NCBI GenBank assembly: GCA_963835135.1
Contig: CAWIEF010000005.1
Coordinates: 620,001 to 684,000, forward strand
Direction: 5' to 3'
DNA length: 64,000 bases
From: JAVVHH01 sp963835135
GTDB lineage: Bacteria > Pseudomonadota > Alphaproteobacteria > Acetobacterales > Acetobacteraceae
The position numbers and the translations under genes were made by a program. The notes beneath the pieces are model-generated. The model was not told the origin of the DNA and ran no database searches. It saw nothing but the letters and a program-made list of their open reading frames with translations. Position 1 is the first letter of the stretch. Every line of letters starts with the position of its first letter. This document shows, piece after piece, positions 25,855 through 34,021 of the stretch.

Positions 25855-27281
25855 ACCCGCTGCTTCTCCTTCGACTGCCTCTTGTACTGCGCGAAGAACG
25901 TCTCGCCCTGGGGCGCCGGCAGATCGCGGCCGCCCGTCCACCCGCCGGCGAAGGGCAGCGTGGCGAACCGGCCCCGCTTGCGCCCGAGCACGCCAAGCCC
26001 GAACGCCCCCACCCGCGTCGCCAACCGGTAGAGCGCCGGCCGCCGCGCAAACCATCCCCAAAGCGCCAGGTTGCTTCGCGCCGCCGTCGGTGTGAGATGC
26101 CGCTCGAACTCCCGCTCCCGCCAGTGCCGCATCATCTTCGGCAGCGGGATCTTCACCGGGCACACGCTCTCGCACTTGCCGCAGAACGTGCTCGCATTCG
26201 GCAATTGCGCCGACTGCTCGACCCCGATCAGGCTCGGCGTCAGCACCGAGCCCATCGGCCCCGGATACACCCACCCATACGCGTGCCCGCCCACCGCGCC
26301 ATACACCGGGCAGTGGTTCATGCACGCCGCGCACCGGATGCAGCGCAGCATATCCTGGAACTCGGTGCCCAGCATCGCCGACCGGCCATTGTCGACCAGC
26401 ACGACGTGATACTCCTCCGGCCCGTCGAGATCGCCGGCCCGGCGTACCCCGGTGCTGAACGTCGTATAGACCGAGAAATCCTGGCCGGTCGCCGAGCGCG
26501 CCAGCAGGCGCAGCAGGCTCGTCGCATCCTCCAGCGTGGGGACGCATTTCTCGATCGAGGCCAAGGCCACATGGACCCGCGGCAGGGTCTGGGTCAGGTC
26601 GCCATTGCCCTCGTTGGTCACGATCACCGAGGTTCCGGTCTCGGCAATCAGGAAATTTGCCCCGGTGATGCCCACGTCGGCGGCCAGGAATTTTGCCCGC
26701 AACCGCGACCGCGCTTCGGTCAGGATGTCTCGTCGCTCGGCGAACACTCGATCGACCGGCAGATCGGTGTGCGACAGCCGGAACTGCGCCTCCCAATCCT
26801 CGCGGTTCAGGTGGAAGGCCGGCGCGATGATGTGGCTCGGGGTCTCGTCGCGGAGCTGGATGATGTATTCGCCGAGATCCGTCTCGATCGGGGTCACGCC
26901 GTGCCGGCTCAGATGCGCGTTGATCCCGAGCTCCTCGGAGATCATCGATTTGCCCTTCGTCACCGTCTTGGCGCCCGCGTTGCGGCAGATCTCCAGCACG
27001 ATCGCCCGCGCCTCGTCGGCGTCCGCCGCCCAGTGCACCTGCCCGCCGGCCTTCTCCACGTTGGCCGCGAACTGCTCGAGATAGAAATCGAGGTGCGCCA
27101 GCGTGTGATTCTTGATGTCGCGGCCGATGTCGCGCAGTTGCTCGAACTCAGGCAGGTTCGCGACCGCCGCACTGCGCCGGGCCATGAATTGCGGCTTGCT
27201 GAACGCCAGCGCCTTCTGCAGCCCGGCATCGGCCAGCGCCGCCTTCGCGTTCTGCTTGAACCGCGTCGACGTGATCTGCAT
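25851..27281 (-). CDS. lutB: Lactate utilisation iron-sulphur protein B
   Basis: 476 aa. N-terminal LUD domain (VTKGKSMISEELGIN, GANFLIAETGTSVIVTNEGN), then two 4Fe-4S clusters CIRCAACMNHCPVYG and CGKCESVCPVKIP (~residues 305-375), and a C-terminal DUF3390-like tail. This is the LutB/YkgF electron-transfer subunit. Start at ATG 27281 shares one base with the lutA stop (TGATG), so lutA-lutB-lutC are translationally coupled. Confidence 0.95.
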   Translation of the reverse strand: MQITSTRFKQNAKAALADAGLQKALAFSKPQFMARRSAAVANLPEFEQLRDIGRDIKNHTLAHLDFYLEQFAANVEKAGGQVHWAADADEARAIVLEICRNAGAKTVTKGKSMISEELGINAHLSRHGVTPIETDLGEYIIQLRDETPSHIIAPAFHLNREDWEAQFRLSHTDLPVDRVFAERRDILTEARSRLRAKFLAADVGITGANFLIAETGTSVIVTNEGNGDLTQTLPRVHVALASIEKCVPTLEDATSLLRLLARSATGQDFSVYTTFSTGVRRAGDLDGPEEYHVVLVDNGRSAMLGTEFQDMLRCIRCAACMNHCPVYGAVGGHAYGWVYPGPMGSVLTPSLIGVEQSAQLPNASTFCGKCESVCPVKIPLPKMMRHWREREFERHLTPTAARSNLALWGWFARRPALYRLATRVGAFGLGVLGRKRGRFATLPFAGGWTGGRDLPAPQGETFFAQYKRQSKEKQRV

Positions 27282-28057
27282 CAGACCCTCTCTTCCGGCT
27301 GCCCGATCGGCGGCGCCGCGTCCGTCATGTCGGCCAGGACTTCGGCCACGTGGCGGACCGCGATCCCGCTGCCCAGCCGGCTCAACCGGCCCGCCATATT
27401 CAGCAGACATCCCATGTCGCCCGCCAGCAGCGTGTCCGCCTCGCTCGCCATGATGTCGGCCGCCTTGTCGCTGACCATCCGGGTCGAGATGTCCGGGTAT
27501 TTCACGCAGAACGTGCCGCCGAACCCGCAGCACACTTCAGGGTCCGCCATCTCCCGTAGTTCGACGCCGGTGACGCCCCGCAGCAACGCCCGCGGCTGCG
27601 CCTTGACGCCCATCTCCCGCAGGCCGGCGCACGAGTCGTGGTAGACCACCCGGCCCGAATAGAGCGCCTCGACCTTGGTCACGCCCAAGACGTCCGTCAG
27701 GAAGCTGACGAGCTCGTAGGTCCGTGTGGAGAGCGCCTCCGCCTGCATGCGCAGCATCGGGTCGTCGCTCATCAGCGCGGGTAGATGATGCTTGATCATG
27801 CCCGCGCACGAGCCTGACGGCACCACGACGTAATCGAACCCGCGAAACGCCGCGAGGACCTGTCGCCCGAGATCACGCGCCGTCGCCCGGTCGCCCCCGT
27901 TGTAGGCGGGCTGCCCGCAACAGGTCTGCAACTCAGGCACCTCGACGAGGCATCCGGCATCCTCCAGCAGCTTGATGGCGGCGAACCCCACCGCCGGCCG
28001 GTGCAGGTCCACGAGGCAAGTCACATAGAGGCCGACGCGCGGTTTCGAACTGGGCAT
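27281..28057 (-). CDS. lutA: Lactate utilisation protein A (CCG-domain)
   Basis: 258 aa with two cysteine-rich CCG domains: LQTCCGQPAYNGG (~residue 47) and CCGFGGTFCVKYPDIS (~residue 178), plus CAGMI and HDSCAGLREMG. This matches LutA/YkgE, the heterodisulphide-reductase-like subunit. First gene of lutABC. No lutR or lactate permease gene is next to it. Confidence 0.95.
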   Translation of the reverse strand: MPSSKPRVGLYVTCLVDLHRPAVGFAAIKLLEDAGCLVEVPELQTCCGQPAYNGGDRATARDLGRQVLAAFRGFDYVVVPSGSCAGMIKHHLPALMSDDPMLRMQAEALSTRTYELVSFLTDVLGVTKVEALYSGRVVYHDSCAGLREMGVKAQPRALLRGVTGVELREMADPEVCCGFGGTFCVKYPDISTRMVSDKAADIMASEADTLLAGDMGCLLNMAGRLSRLGSGIAVRHVAEVLADMTDAAPPIGQPEERV

Positions 28058-28076
28058 CCCCCGATCTAGACCCGGA

Positions 28077-28655
28077 TCATCGTCTCCGGAAGAGTGTCAC
28101 GACCCGGAACCGATGGTTGGTCGACTTCACCATCCCGATCACCCCATCGATGTCGAACGCTTCCTTGCGATACATCGGAAACACCTGGTCCAGCCAAGCG
28201 ACGTGCGCGCCCTCCGGCAGCCGCTGCAGCGCGCGCATAACGACGTTCCGCTTGATCATCGTGGTCTGATACCGTTCGGCATCCTCGATGCTGTAGGGTG
28301 GGTCCGCCAGGACCAGGTCGTATTGCTCGAGCGGCACGGCCTCGAGCGTCTGGGCGTCGTCGACATAGGTCGGCCCCAGCGCCGGGTTGATATCGACCGT
28401 ATCGCCGGGCAGCGCCTGGAGATCGACCCGGCCGCTGAACAGATGCAAGACCCGCCGCTTCTCCGGAAACAGCGCGCTAATCCGCCGAAGGTATCCCGCC
28501 GGGTAGCCGCCGTAGTAGGCGCTCCGGACGGTGTAGTTGTTGCCCATGATCCATGTGCCGACCAGCCGCCCGTCTTCGCTGACGAACAACGACCTCGGGT
28601 ATCGTGTCACTTGGACGTAATGATCGACCCTCTGCTCGAGGGTAGGCGCCTTCAA
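28077..28655 (-). CDS. Small DPPY-motif methyltransferase, orphan
   Basis: 192 aa. A partial Rossmann core has VLHLFSGRVDLQ (SAM-binding loop FSG), DTVDINPALG (acidic residue) and the catalytic DPPYS in YDLVLADPPYS. DPPY is the signature of N6-adenine and related N-methyltransferases; the target (DNA, rRNA or other) cannot be told. No restriction endonuclease is nearby. The start is taken as TTG 28655, overlapping the Tim44-gene TGA; a longer reading to 28721 would overlap that gene by 70 bases. Confidence 0.7.
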   Translation of the reverse strand: MKAPTLEQRVDHYVQVTRYPRSLFVSEDGRLVGTWIMGNNYTVRSAYYGGYPAGYLRRISALFPEKRRVLHLFSGRVDLQALPGDTVDINPALGPTYVDDAQTLEAVPLEQYDLVLADPPYSIEDAERYQTTMIKRNVVMRALQRLPEGAHVAWLDQVFPMYRKEAFDIDGVIGMVKSTNHRFRVVTLFRRR

Positions 28656-29329
28656 CCCGAGCGCGCTTCCGTCAGCCTCCAAGCCGGATCGGACTGGGCC
28701 AGATCCCGCTCGAAGGTCCACAGGTCGGTGATCTCGGTCACCGCATCCGTGCCCTGCACGGGCCTGCCATCCCGGTCGAGCGTCTCGGACACCTGGTCGG
28801 ACACGAATTTGACTGTGATGGTGCCGATCGTGCCGGCCAGATGGGCTGCCTCGATGGTGGCGCTCTGGATGGACCTGATCTCGCTCTTCTGCGTCTCGCC
28901 CGCGGTTTCGCGGGCAGCGATGGCCGTCTCGAAGCTGCGGTAGGTTTCGTCGCCCAGCAGCGGACGTAGCGCCACCCGATCGCCCGCCGCATAGGCGGTC
29001 ACGATCATGCGGAACGCCGCGTCGGCGCCCTCGAGGAAGCGGGCCGGGTCGAACGTACGGTCGACCTGCCGCATGCGCTGCAACGCGACGCCCACGGGCG
29101 AGCCGGCGTCGGGCAACGGGCGGACCGGCGCGACGGGTTCCGCCTTGGCGTCGATCGTCGGCGCGACCGGCCGACCCATACCGGGGACGGCGACCGGGCC
29201 CCGTTGCGCCTGCTGCTGCCGCTCGAACCCACTCCGCTTCCCCAAGATGCTGCGCAGCCGCAGAACGAGGAATGCGGCGATCATGCCGAACAGCACAAGA
29301 TCGATCGGGAAGCTACCGGTTCCGCCCAT
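28652..29329 (-). CDS. Tim44-domain (TimA) protein
   Basis: 225 aa. One N-terminal membrane anchor (IDLVLFGMIAAFLVLRLRSIL), a proline-rich linker, then a Tim44/MRPL45 domain (RTFDPARFLEGADAAFRMIVTAYAAGDR, ... DLWTFERDLAQSDPAWRLTEA). These are bacterial homologues of the mitochondrial import motor subunit, common in alphaproteobacteria next to secB and fxsA. Here secB is 0.8 kb away on the other strand with a phosphatase between. The role is unproven. Confidence 0.88.
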   Translation of the reverse strand: MGGTGSFPIDLVLFGMIAAFLVLRLRSILGKRSGFERQQQAQRGPVAVPGMGRPVAPTIDAKAEPVAPVRPLPDAGSPVGVALQRMRQVDRTFDPARFLEGADAAFRMIVTAYAAGDRVALRPLLGDETYRSFETAIAARETAGETQKSEIRSIQSATIEAAHLAGTIGTITVKFVSDQVSETLDRDGRPVQGTDAVTEITDLWTFERDLAQSDPAWRLTEARSG

Positions 29330-29435
29330 GACACATTCCTACTGACGGATCACAGTTAAGCACCCTGCCAGGTGAAACAACGACGGCCAGCCCCGAATGT
29401 TGCTCCGACGGCCAGGTCCGTCTAGCTGATGGGCC

Positions 29436-29993
29436 ATGATTCTGCTGCGCCACGGCCAAAGCGAGTTCAATCTCCATTTCACGCGCACGCGGGTCGATCC
29501 GGGGATCGAGGACCCGCAACTCACGCCGCTGGGCCATGAACAGGCCGAGCGCGCCGCGGTCGAACTGGCCGGCGCCGGGCTGCGGCGGATCGTCGTGTCT
29601 CCCTACACCCGTGCCCTGCAGACGGCCGCCCCCATTGCCCGCGCACTCGGGCTTCCCGTGCTGGTCACGCCGGCGGTGCGGGAGCGCTACGCGTTCGTGT
29701 GCGACATCGGTTCGCCGCGCTCCTGCCTCGCGCGCACCTGGCCCAATCACGATTTCGCTGCCATCGAGGAGCGCTGGTGGCCCACCGAGGAGGAGCCGAC
29801 CGCGGGCGTGCTGTCCCGCGCGGCGACGTTCCGCACCGAGTGGTCCACCCGCCCCGACTGGGCGCACACGCTGGTGGTCAGCCACTGGGGCTTCATCCTC
29901 TCGCTGACCGGCCGCAGCATCGGCAACGGCGAGCACCTGGCGTTCGATCCGACCGCGCCCGCGCCCGCCGACATCGTATGGCGGCACCATTGA
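29436..29993 (+). CDS. Histidine phosphatase family protein
   Basis: 185 aa phosphoglycerate-mutase-like fold. Catalytic LLRHGQSE at the N-terminus (His ~6), second Arg in SPYTRALQTA, Glu in VRERYAF, and second His in VVSHWGF. This subfamily is small and probably acts as a phosphatase. The substrate is unknown. Confidence 0.88.
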   Translation: MILLRHGQSEFNLHFTRTRVDPGIEDPQLTPLGHEQAERAAVELAGAGLRRIVVSPYTRALQTAAPIARALGLPVLVTPAVRERYAFVCDIGSPRSCLARTWPNHDFAAIEERWWPTEEEPTAGVLSRAATFRTEWSTRPDWAHTLVVSHWGFILSLTGRSIGNGEHLAFDPTAPAPADIVWRHH

Positions 29994-30100
29994 CCTGCGC
30001 GTCGCCGTGGCTGCCGCCTGTCGCTGGCCCGCTTCTGGCGCCCACTGCGCGCCCATGCTACCGCCCCGCGACCTGATCGAGACCACCTTCGAGGAAGACC

Positions 30101-30604
30101 ATGTCCGAAGTTCAGCAAGCGCAGCCACAGACCCCGCCGCTGATGGTCAATGCACAATACGTCAAAGATCTCTCGTTCGAGGTCCCCAACGCGCCCGAGA
30201 TCTTCTCGAGCCTCAAGGCCCAGCCGAACGTCAACATCAACCTCGACGTGCAGGCCCGCCGCCTGCAAGACGGGCAGGACGTGTTCGAGGTCACGCTGCA
30301 GATCAAGGCCGAAGCAATGGAGCCTCCGGCCGTGGCCAACGGCAGCGCCGGCAACGACGGCAAGCCGGTGTTCATTGCCGAACTCGCCTTCTGTGGCGTC
30401 TTCACGCTCAACGGCGTCCCGGCTGAGTCGGTCGAGCCCGTACTGCTCGTCGAGTGCCCCCGGCTACTGTTCCCCTACGCCCGAAACATCTTGGCCGACG
30501 TCACGCGCGACGGCGGCTTTCCGCCCGTCTTGCTGCAGCCGATCGATTTCGTCGCACTCTGGCAAAGCCGCCGGGCGCAGACCCAGGGCATCGCCACCGC
30601 CTGA
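30101..30604 (+). CDS. secB: Protein-export chaperone SecB
   Basis: 167 aa, a normal length. YVKDLSFEVPNAPEIF, INLDVQARRL, FEVTLQIKAEA, ECPRLLFPYARNILADVTRDGGFPPVLLQPIDF are all diagnostic SecB stretches. The tetrameric chaperone keeps preproteins unfolded and delivers them to SecA. It has a GAGG-type ribosome site; cysK follows 21 bases later. Confidence 0.97.
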   Translation: MSEVQQAQPQTPPLMVNAQYVKDLSFEVPNAPEIFSSLKAQPNVNINLDVQARRLQDGQDVFEVTLQIKAEAMEPPAVANGSAGNDGKPVFIAELAFCGVFTLNGVPAESVEPVLLVECPRLLFPYARNILADVTRDGGFPPVLLQPIDFVALWQSRRAQTQGIATA

Positions 30605-30625
30605 CCTCAGACCGGGAGACACACC

Positions 30626-31540
30626 GTGAAAGCCAACAGCGTCCTCGAGACCATCGGCCGGACCCCGCACATCCGGCTCTCGCGCCTGTTCCCCGAGGCG
30701 GAGGTCTGGGTCAAATCAGAGCGGGCCAACCCGGGCGGCTCCATCAAGGACCGCATCGGCGTGGCCATGATCGAGGCGGCCGAGAAGACCGGCATGCTGC
30801 AACCCGGCGGCACCATCATCGAGCCCACCTCCGGCAACACCGGCGTCGGCCTCGCCATGGCGGCGGCGGTCAAGGGCTACAAGCTCGTCCTGGTCATGCC
30901 GGAGTCGATGTCCGTCGAACGCCGCAGGCTCATGCAGGCCTACGGCGCGACGTTCGAACTCACCCCGCGCGAGGGCGGCATGAAGGCCGCCATCGCCAAG
31001 GCGGAGGAGTTGCGCGACGCCACCCCCGGCGGCTGGATCCCGCAGCAGTTCGAAAACCCGGCCAACATCGACGTCCACATGCGCACCACCGTGCCGGAGA
31101 TCCTCGAAGACTTCCCCGGCGGCATCGACGTCATCATCACCGGCGTCGGCACCGGCGGCCACATCACGGCCTGCGCCGAAGGCCTCAAGCCGACCATGCC
31201 CAACCTGAAGATCTTCGCCGTCGAGCCGGCTTTGTCGGCCGTCATCTCCGGCGGCAGCCCCGGCCCACACCCGATCCAAGGCATCGGCGCAGGCTTCATC
31301 CCCGGCAACCTGCACACCGCCGGCCTCGACGGCGTGATCCAGGTCGACGCCGAGGAGGCCCGCGAGATGGCCCGCCAATCCGCCGCCAGGGAGGGCATCC
31401 TCGTCGGTATTTCGTCAGGCGCCACGCTGGCCGCCATCAAGAAGAAACTGCCCGAGCTCAAACCCGGCGCCGTCATCCTCGGCTTCAACTACGACACCGG
31501 CGAGCGCTACCTCTCCGTCCCGGATTTTCTACCGCAATAG
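30626..31540 (+). CDS. cysK: Cysteine synthase A
   Basis: 304 aa fold-type II PLP enzyme converting O-acetylserine and sulphide to cysteine. PLP Lys in NPGGSIKDRIG (~residue 41), EPTSGNTGVGLA, the phosphate loop GVGTGGHITA and the C-terminal Ser near SSGATLAA. GTG start at 30626 with GGGAG upstream. Likely co-transcribed with secB and the small downstream gene. Confidence 0.95.
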   Translation: MKANSVLETIGRTPHIRLSRLFPEAEVWVKSERANPGGSIKDRIGVAMIEAAEKTGMLQPGGTIIEPTSGNTGVGLAMAAAVKGYKLVLVMPESMSVERRRLMQAYGATFELTPREGGMKAAIAKAEELRDATPGGWIPQQFENPANIDVHMRTTVPEILEDFPGGIDVIITGVGTGGHITACAEGLKPTMPNLKIFAVEPALSAVISGGSPGPHPIQGIGAGFIPGNLHTAGLDGVIQVDAEEAREMARQSAAREGILVGISSGATLAAIKKKLPELKPGAVILGFNYDTGERYLSVPDFLPQ

Positions 31541-31552
31541 AAGGATCGTCCC

Positions 31553-31849
31553 ATGAGCACCCTTAGCCTTCCCGCCGCTGCAAGCCATCTCGGCGTTCCC
31601 GTCCGCGTCCTGCGCCGCGCCATCCGCCTCGGCACCATCCCCGCGCCCGCCCACCTGAACGCGCTCAGCCTGCTCTCCCAGGAATGGTTCGCCAGCGTCC
31701 AGTTGGCCGTCGCCGCAAACCCGAAGGCTATGAAGGTCTTCCCGCAGAAAGTGCCCGCCTTCGCCCGCTACGAAGGCACCTCGTGCTTCCGCAAATACCC
31801 GAACCGCGTTCGCGAGTTCAACGCCCACAAAGCCAAGACCGCCTCTTAA
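31553..31849 (+). CDS. Small protein of unknown function
   Basis: 98 aa. The N-terminal ~30 residues (LSLPAAASHLGVPVRVLRRAIRLGTIP) look like a MerR/excisionase-type helix-turn-helix. The rest is basic, ending SCFRKYPNRVREFNAHKA. Begins 12 bases after cysK with an AGAAGGA ribosome site, so probably in the same operon. No named family recognised. Confidence 0.7.
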   Translation: MSTLSLPAAASHLGVPVRVLRRAIRLGTIPAPAHLNALSLLSQEWFASVQLAVAANPKAMKVFPQKVPAFARYEGTSCFRKYPNRVREFNAHKAKTAS

Positions 31850-31864
31850 CACCCTGTGTCTGTG

Positions 31865-31884
31865 CCCTCTCCCTCGGGAGAGGG
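31865..31884. repeat. Short palindromic repeat, copy 1
   Basis: CCCTCTCCC-TC-GGGAGAGGG followed by TTGGGTGAGGG. It lies between convergent genes and is one of three copies in the window (also 34025-34054 and 43497-43517). Confidence 0.75.
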
Positions 31885-31902
31885 TTGGGTGAGGGTTACG
31901 TC

Positions 31903-32652
31903 CTATGACCCCGAGAACCAGTTGTATCCCTGGTCCTCCCAATATCCGCCCTGCTTCTCCAGCCGGTCCGTCACTTCGATAGCCTCGACATTCTTGGCGC
32001 TCTTGAACCCGAGCTTGACCGGGATGCGCAGCCGCACCGGCGCCCCCCACTCCGGCGTCAACGGCTTGCCCAAGAAATCCAGCGCCAGGATCGTCTGAGA
32101 TTGCAGCGCGCTCGCCATGTCGATGCTGGTCGAGTAGCCGTCGAAGCACTTGAACGTCACATACGGCGCCCGCAGGTCCGCCCCGACCCGCTGGAGGAAT
32201 ACCTTGAGCGGGACCCCGCTCCACTGGCCGATCTGGCTCCAGCCCTCGATGCAGATATGCCGTGTGATCTGCCCCTCCTGCGGCATTGCACGCAGCCGAT
32301 CCAGCGTCCAGGGCGTCTTGTCATCGACCCGGCCCCCCACCGCGAGACGCCACCCCGTAGGCACCGGACGCACCTGCCAGTCCTCGTAGAAGGCGTTGAA
32401 CCGGAACGGCTGGGTGATCTCCGCTTGCGTGTAGGTCGTCGCCAGCCGGTTCGGGTTGAACAGCAAGGCCTGCACCCGGTCGTTGAACCGCTCCATGGCC
32501 CACAGCGCCGCGTCGACCCCGTCATGGGTCGCGAGGTCGCAGCCGGTCAGCAGGGACAGCCCGCCGAGCGACAGCCCGCCCCGGACGAGTCCGCGCCGCT
32601 CGAGCGACCTGATGGCCGCGCGCGCGCCCGCCGGGTCATGCACCCGCGTCAT
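31903..32652 (-). CDS. Molybdopterin-dependent oxidoreductase, MsrP/sulfite-oxidase family
   Basis: 249 aa. An N-terminal RRGLVRGG Tat-like segment is followed by LLTGC, a possible lipobox, so a periplasmic membrane-anchored protein is likely. The molybdenum-ligand Cys is in RHICIEGWSQIGQW (~residue 125), and TFKCFDGYSTSIDM and WGAPVRLRIPVKLGFKSAK complete the domain. It resembles the MsrP (YedY) fold but is shorter, and the substrate is unknown. The start overlaps the cytochrome b stop (ATGA), pairing it with its likely electron partner. Confidence 0.88.
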   Translation of the reverse strand: MTRVHDPAGARAAIRSLERRGLVRGGLSLGGLSLLTGCDLATHDGVDAALWAMERFNDRVQALLFNPNRLATTYTQAEITQPFRFNAFYEDWQVRPVPTGWRLAVGGRVDDKTPWTLDRLRAMPQEGQITRHICIEGWSQIGQWSGVPLKVFLQRVGADLRAPYVTFKCFDGYSTSIDMASALQSQTILALDFLGKPLTPEWGAPVRLRIPVKLGFKSAKNVEAIEVTDRLEKQGGYWEDQGYNWFSGS

Positions 32653-33272
32653 GGGTGGTCCTCCATTGGGGTGCTGACGACCATCGAAACCAGCGTCCGC
32701 GGGAACAGCGCCACCAGTGCCAGATGCACCACGACGAAGCCGACGATGGCGACCATCAGCCCGAGATGGATGAGCCGCGCGATCGCGTAGCCGCCAAACA
32801 GGTCGGTGATGGAACCGAGTTGCACCGGTTTCCAGATACTCAGCCCGGTGATCACCGCCAGCACGGCGGCCGCGAGGACGAAGATATACAGCAGCCGCTG
32901 TACCGCGTTGTAGGCGCCCAATCGATGCGGCAGCTTGAACCGAAGTGCCAGCACCATGTCCCGCCCCACGTCGGCGACCGTCGGCCGCCCGAACGTCCGC
33001 CGGAAATGCCCGGTGGCGAAGCCGTAGATGAGGTATGCGGCCCCGTCGGCGAGCAGCAACCACATCGCCGAGATGTGCCACGCGATGCCGCCGGCCAGCC
33101 AGCCGCCCAGCGTCATCCAGTTCGGCACGGTGAACGGCAGGCTCGGTGACGCATTGTAGATCTGCCAGCCGCTCAGGATCATGCAGAGCATGGCATACGC
33201 GCCGACCCAGTGCATGACCCGCACCGGCCAGGCGTGCACGACCGGGAGCGGCGTTCGAGAGGTGGTCGACAA
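32649..33272 (-). CDS. Cytochrome b561-type membrane subunit
   Basis: 207 aa with about five membrane segments and paired haem His candidates: VHAWPVRVMHW at the N-terminus, AWHISAMW, LIHLGLMVAIV and VVHLALV near the C-terminus. Belongs to the cytochrome b/b6-hydrogenase b family that passes quinol electrons to periplasmic oxidoreductases. Starts at TTG 33272 with AAGGA 8 bases upstream; no in-frame ATG is available there. Coupled to the molybdoenzyme gene. Confidence 0.88.
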   Translation of the reverse strand: MSTTSRTPLPVVHAWPVRVMHWVGAYAMLCMILSGWQIYNASPSLPFTVPNWMTLGGWLAGGIAWHISAMWLLLADGAAYLIYGFATGHFRRTFGRPTVADVGRDMVLALRFKLPHRLGAYNAVQRLLYIFVLAAAVLAVITGLSIWKPVQLGSITDLFGGYAIARLIHLGLMVAIVGFVVVHLALVALFPRTLVSMVVSTPMEDHP

Positions 33273-33340
33273 AGATGCATCCTTTCGTGCGTTAACGAGT
33301 TATGGTCCTGCTGCCACCGCAACAACAAGGTCACCGTCAC

Positions 33341-34018
33341 ATGACGTTCCGCACGTTTCTGCTCACCGCCGGACTGCTGGCCGCGCCGGCGTTCGCGCAC
33401 GCCGCCGCACCCGCGCCGCACGTCCGCGGCACAGTATCCTCCATCAAGGGCGACACGGTCGAGGTCAAAACTGACGACGGCAAGACCGAAGCCGTCAAGC
33501 TGACGGAACAGACGCGCTTCATCGGCGTGACCAAGTCGAGCCTCGATCAAATCAACAAGGATTCCTACATCGGCACGGCCACGAAGGATGTCGGCAACAA
33601 GCTGATCGCCCTGGAAGTCGTGATCTTTCCGGAGGCGATGCGCGGCGCCGGTGATGGCCATTACGATTGGGATCCGTTGCCCGACCACACCCTTTCCGGC
33701 GGCAGCACGGTGTCCAGCACGATGACGAACGGCAACGTTTCGGTCGCCGCCCCCGCTGGTGGCAAGGTCAACAGCAGCATGACCAACGGTAACGTCTCCA
33801 CGTCGGCGGCTGCCGGCGGCGCGAAGCAGTTGACCGTCACCTACAAGGGCGGCGAGCAGCAGATCCTCGTGCCCCCGAACGTCCCCGTCGTCATGCTGCA
33901 GCCCGGCAAGCGCGAGGAGCTCAAGGAAGGCAGCTCGGTGGTCGTCACCACCGCCAAGGACAGCAACACCGCCACCGGCATCGCCGTCGGCCTCGATGGC
34001 GTCACGCCGCCGATGTAG
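33341..34018 (+). CDS. Secreted beta-rich protein (DUF5666-like)
   Basis: 225 aa. Signal peptide (FLLTAGLLAAPAFAHAA). Mature N-terminal part VRGTVSSIKGDTVEVKTDDGKT resembles OB-like DUF5666 modules. The centre holds an internal repeat, STMTNGNVS and SSMTNGNVS (~residues 127-157). The C-terminal ILVPPNVPVVMLQPGKREELKEG looks like a second small beta domain. Function unknown. Divergent from the cytochrome b gene across a 68-base gap. Confidence 0.8.
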   Translation: MTFRTFLLTAGLLAAPAFAHAAAPAPHVRGTVSSIKGDTVEVKTDDGKTEAVKLTEQTRFIGVTKSSLDQINKDSYIGTATKDVGNKLIALEVVIFPEAMRGAGDGHYDWDPLPDHTLSGGSTVSSTMTNGNVSVAAPAGGKVNSSMTNGNVSTSAAAGGAKQLTVTYKGGEQQILVPPNVPVVMLQPGKREELKEGSSVVVTTAKDSNTATGIAVGLDGVTPPM

Positions 34019-34021
34019 TCC

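Noticed and set aside
28077..28655. Restriction-modification or phage-defence island
   Set aside because: Only an isolated methyltransferase motif; no endonuclease, specificity subunit, toxin-antitoxin or mobile gene nearby.
28652..28721. Upstream start for the DPPY methyltransferase
   Set aside because: It would overlap the Tim44 gene by 70 bases; the TTGA junction is more economical.
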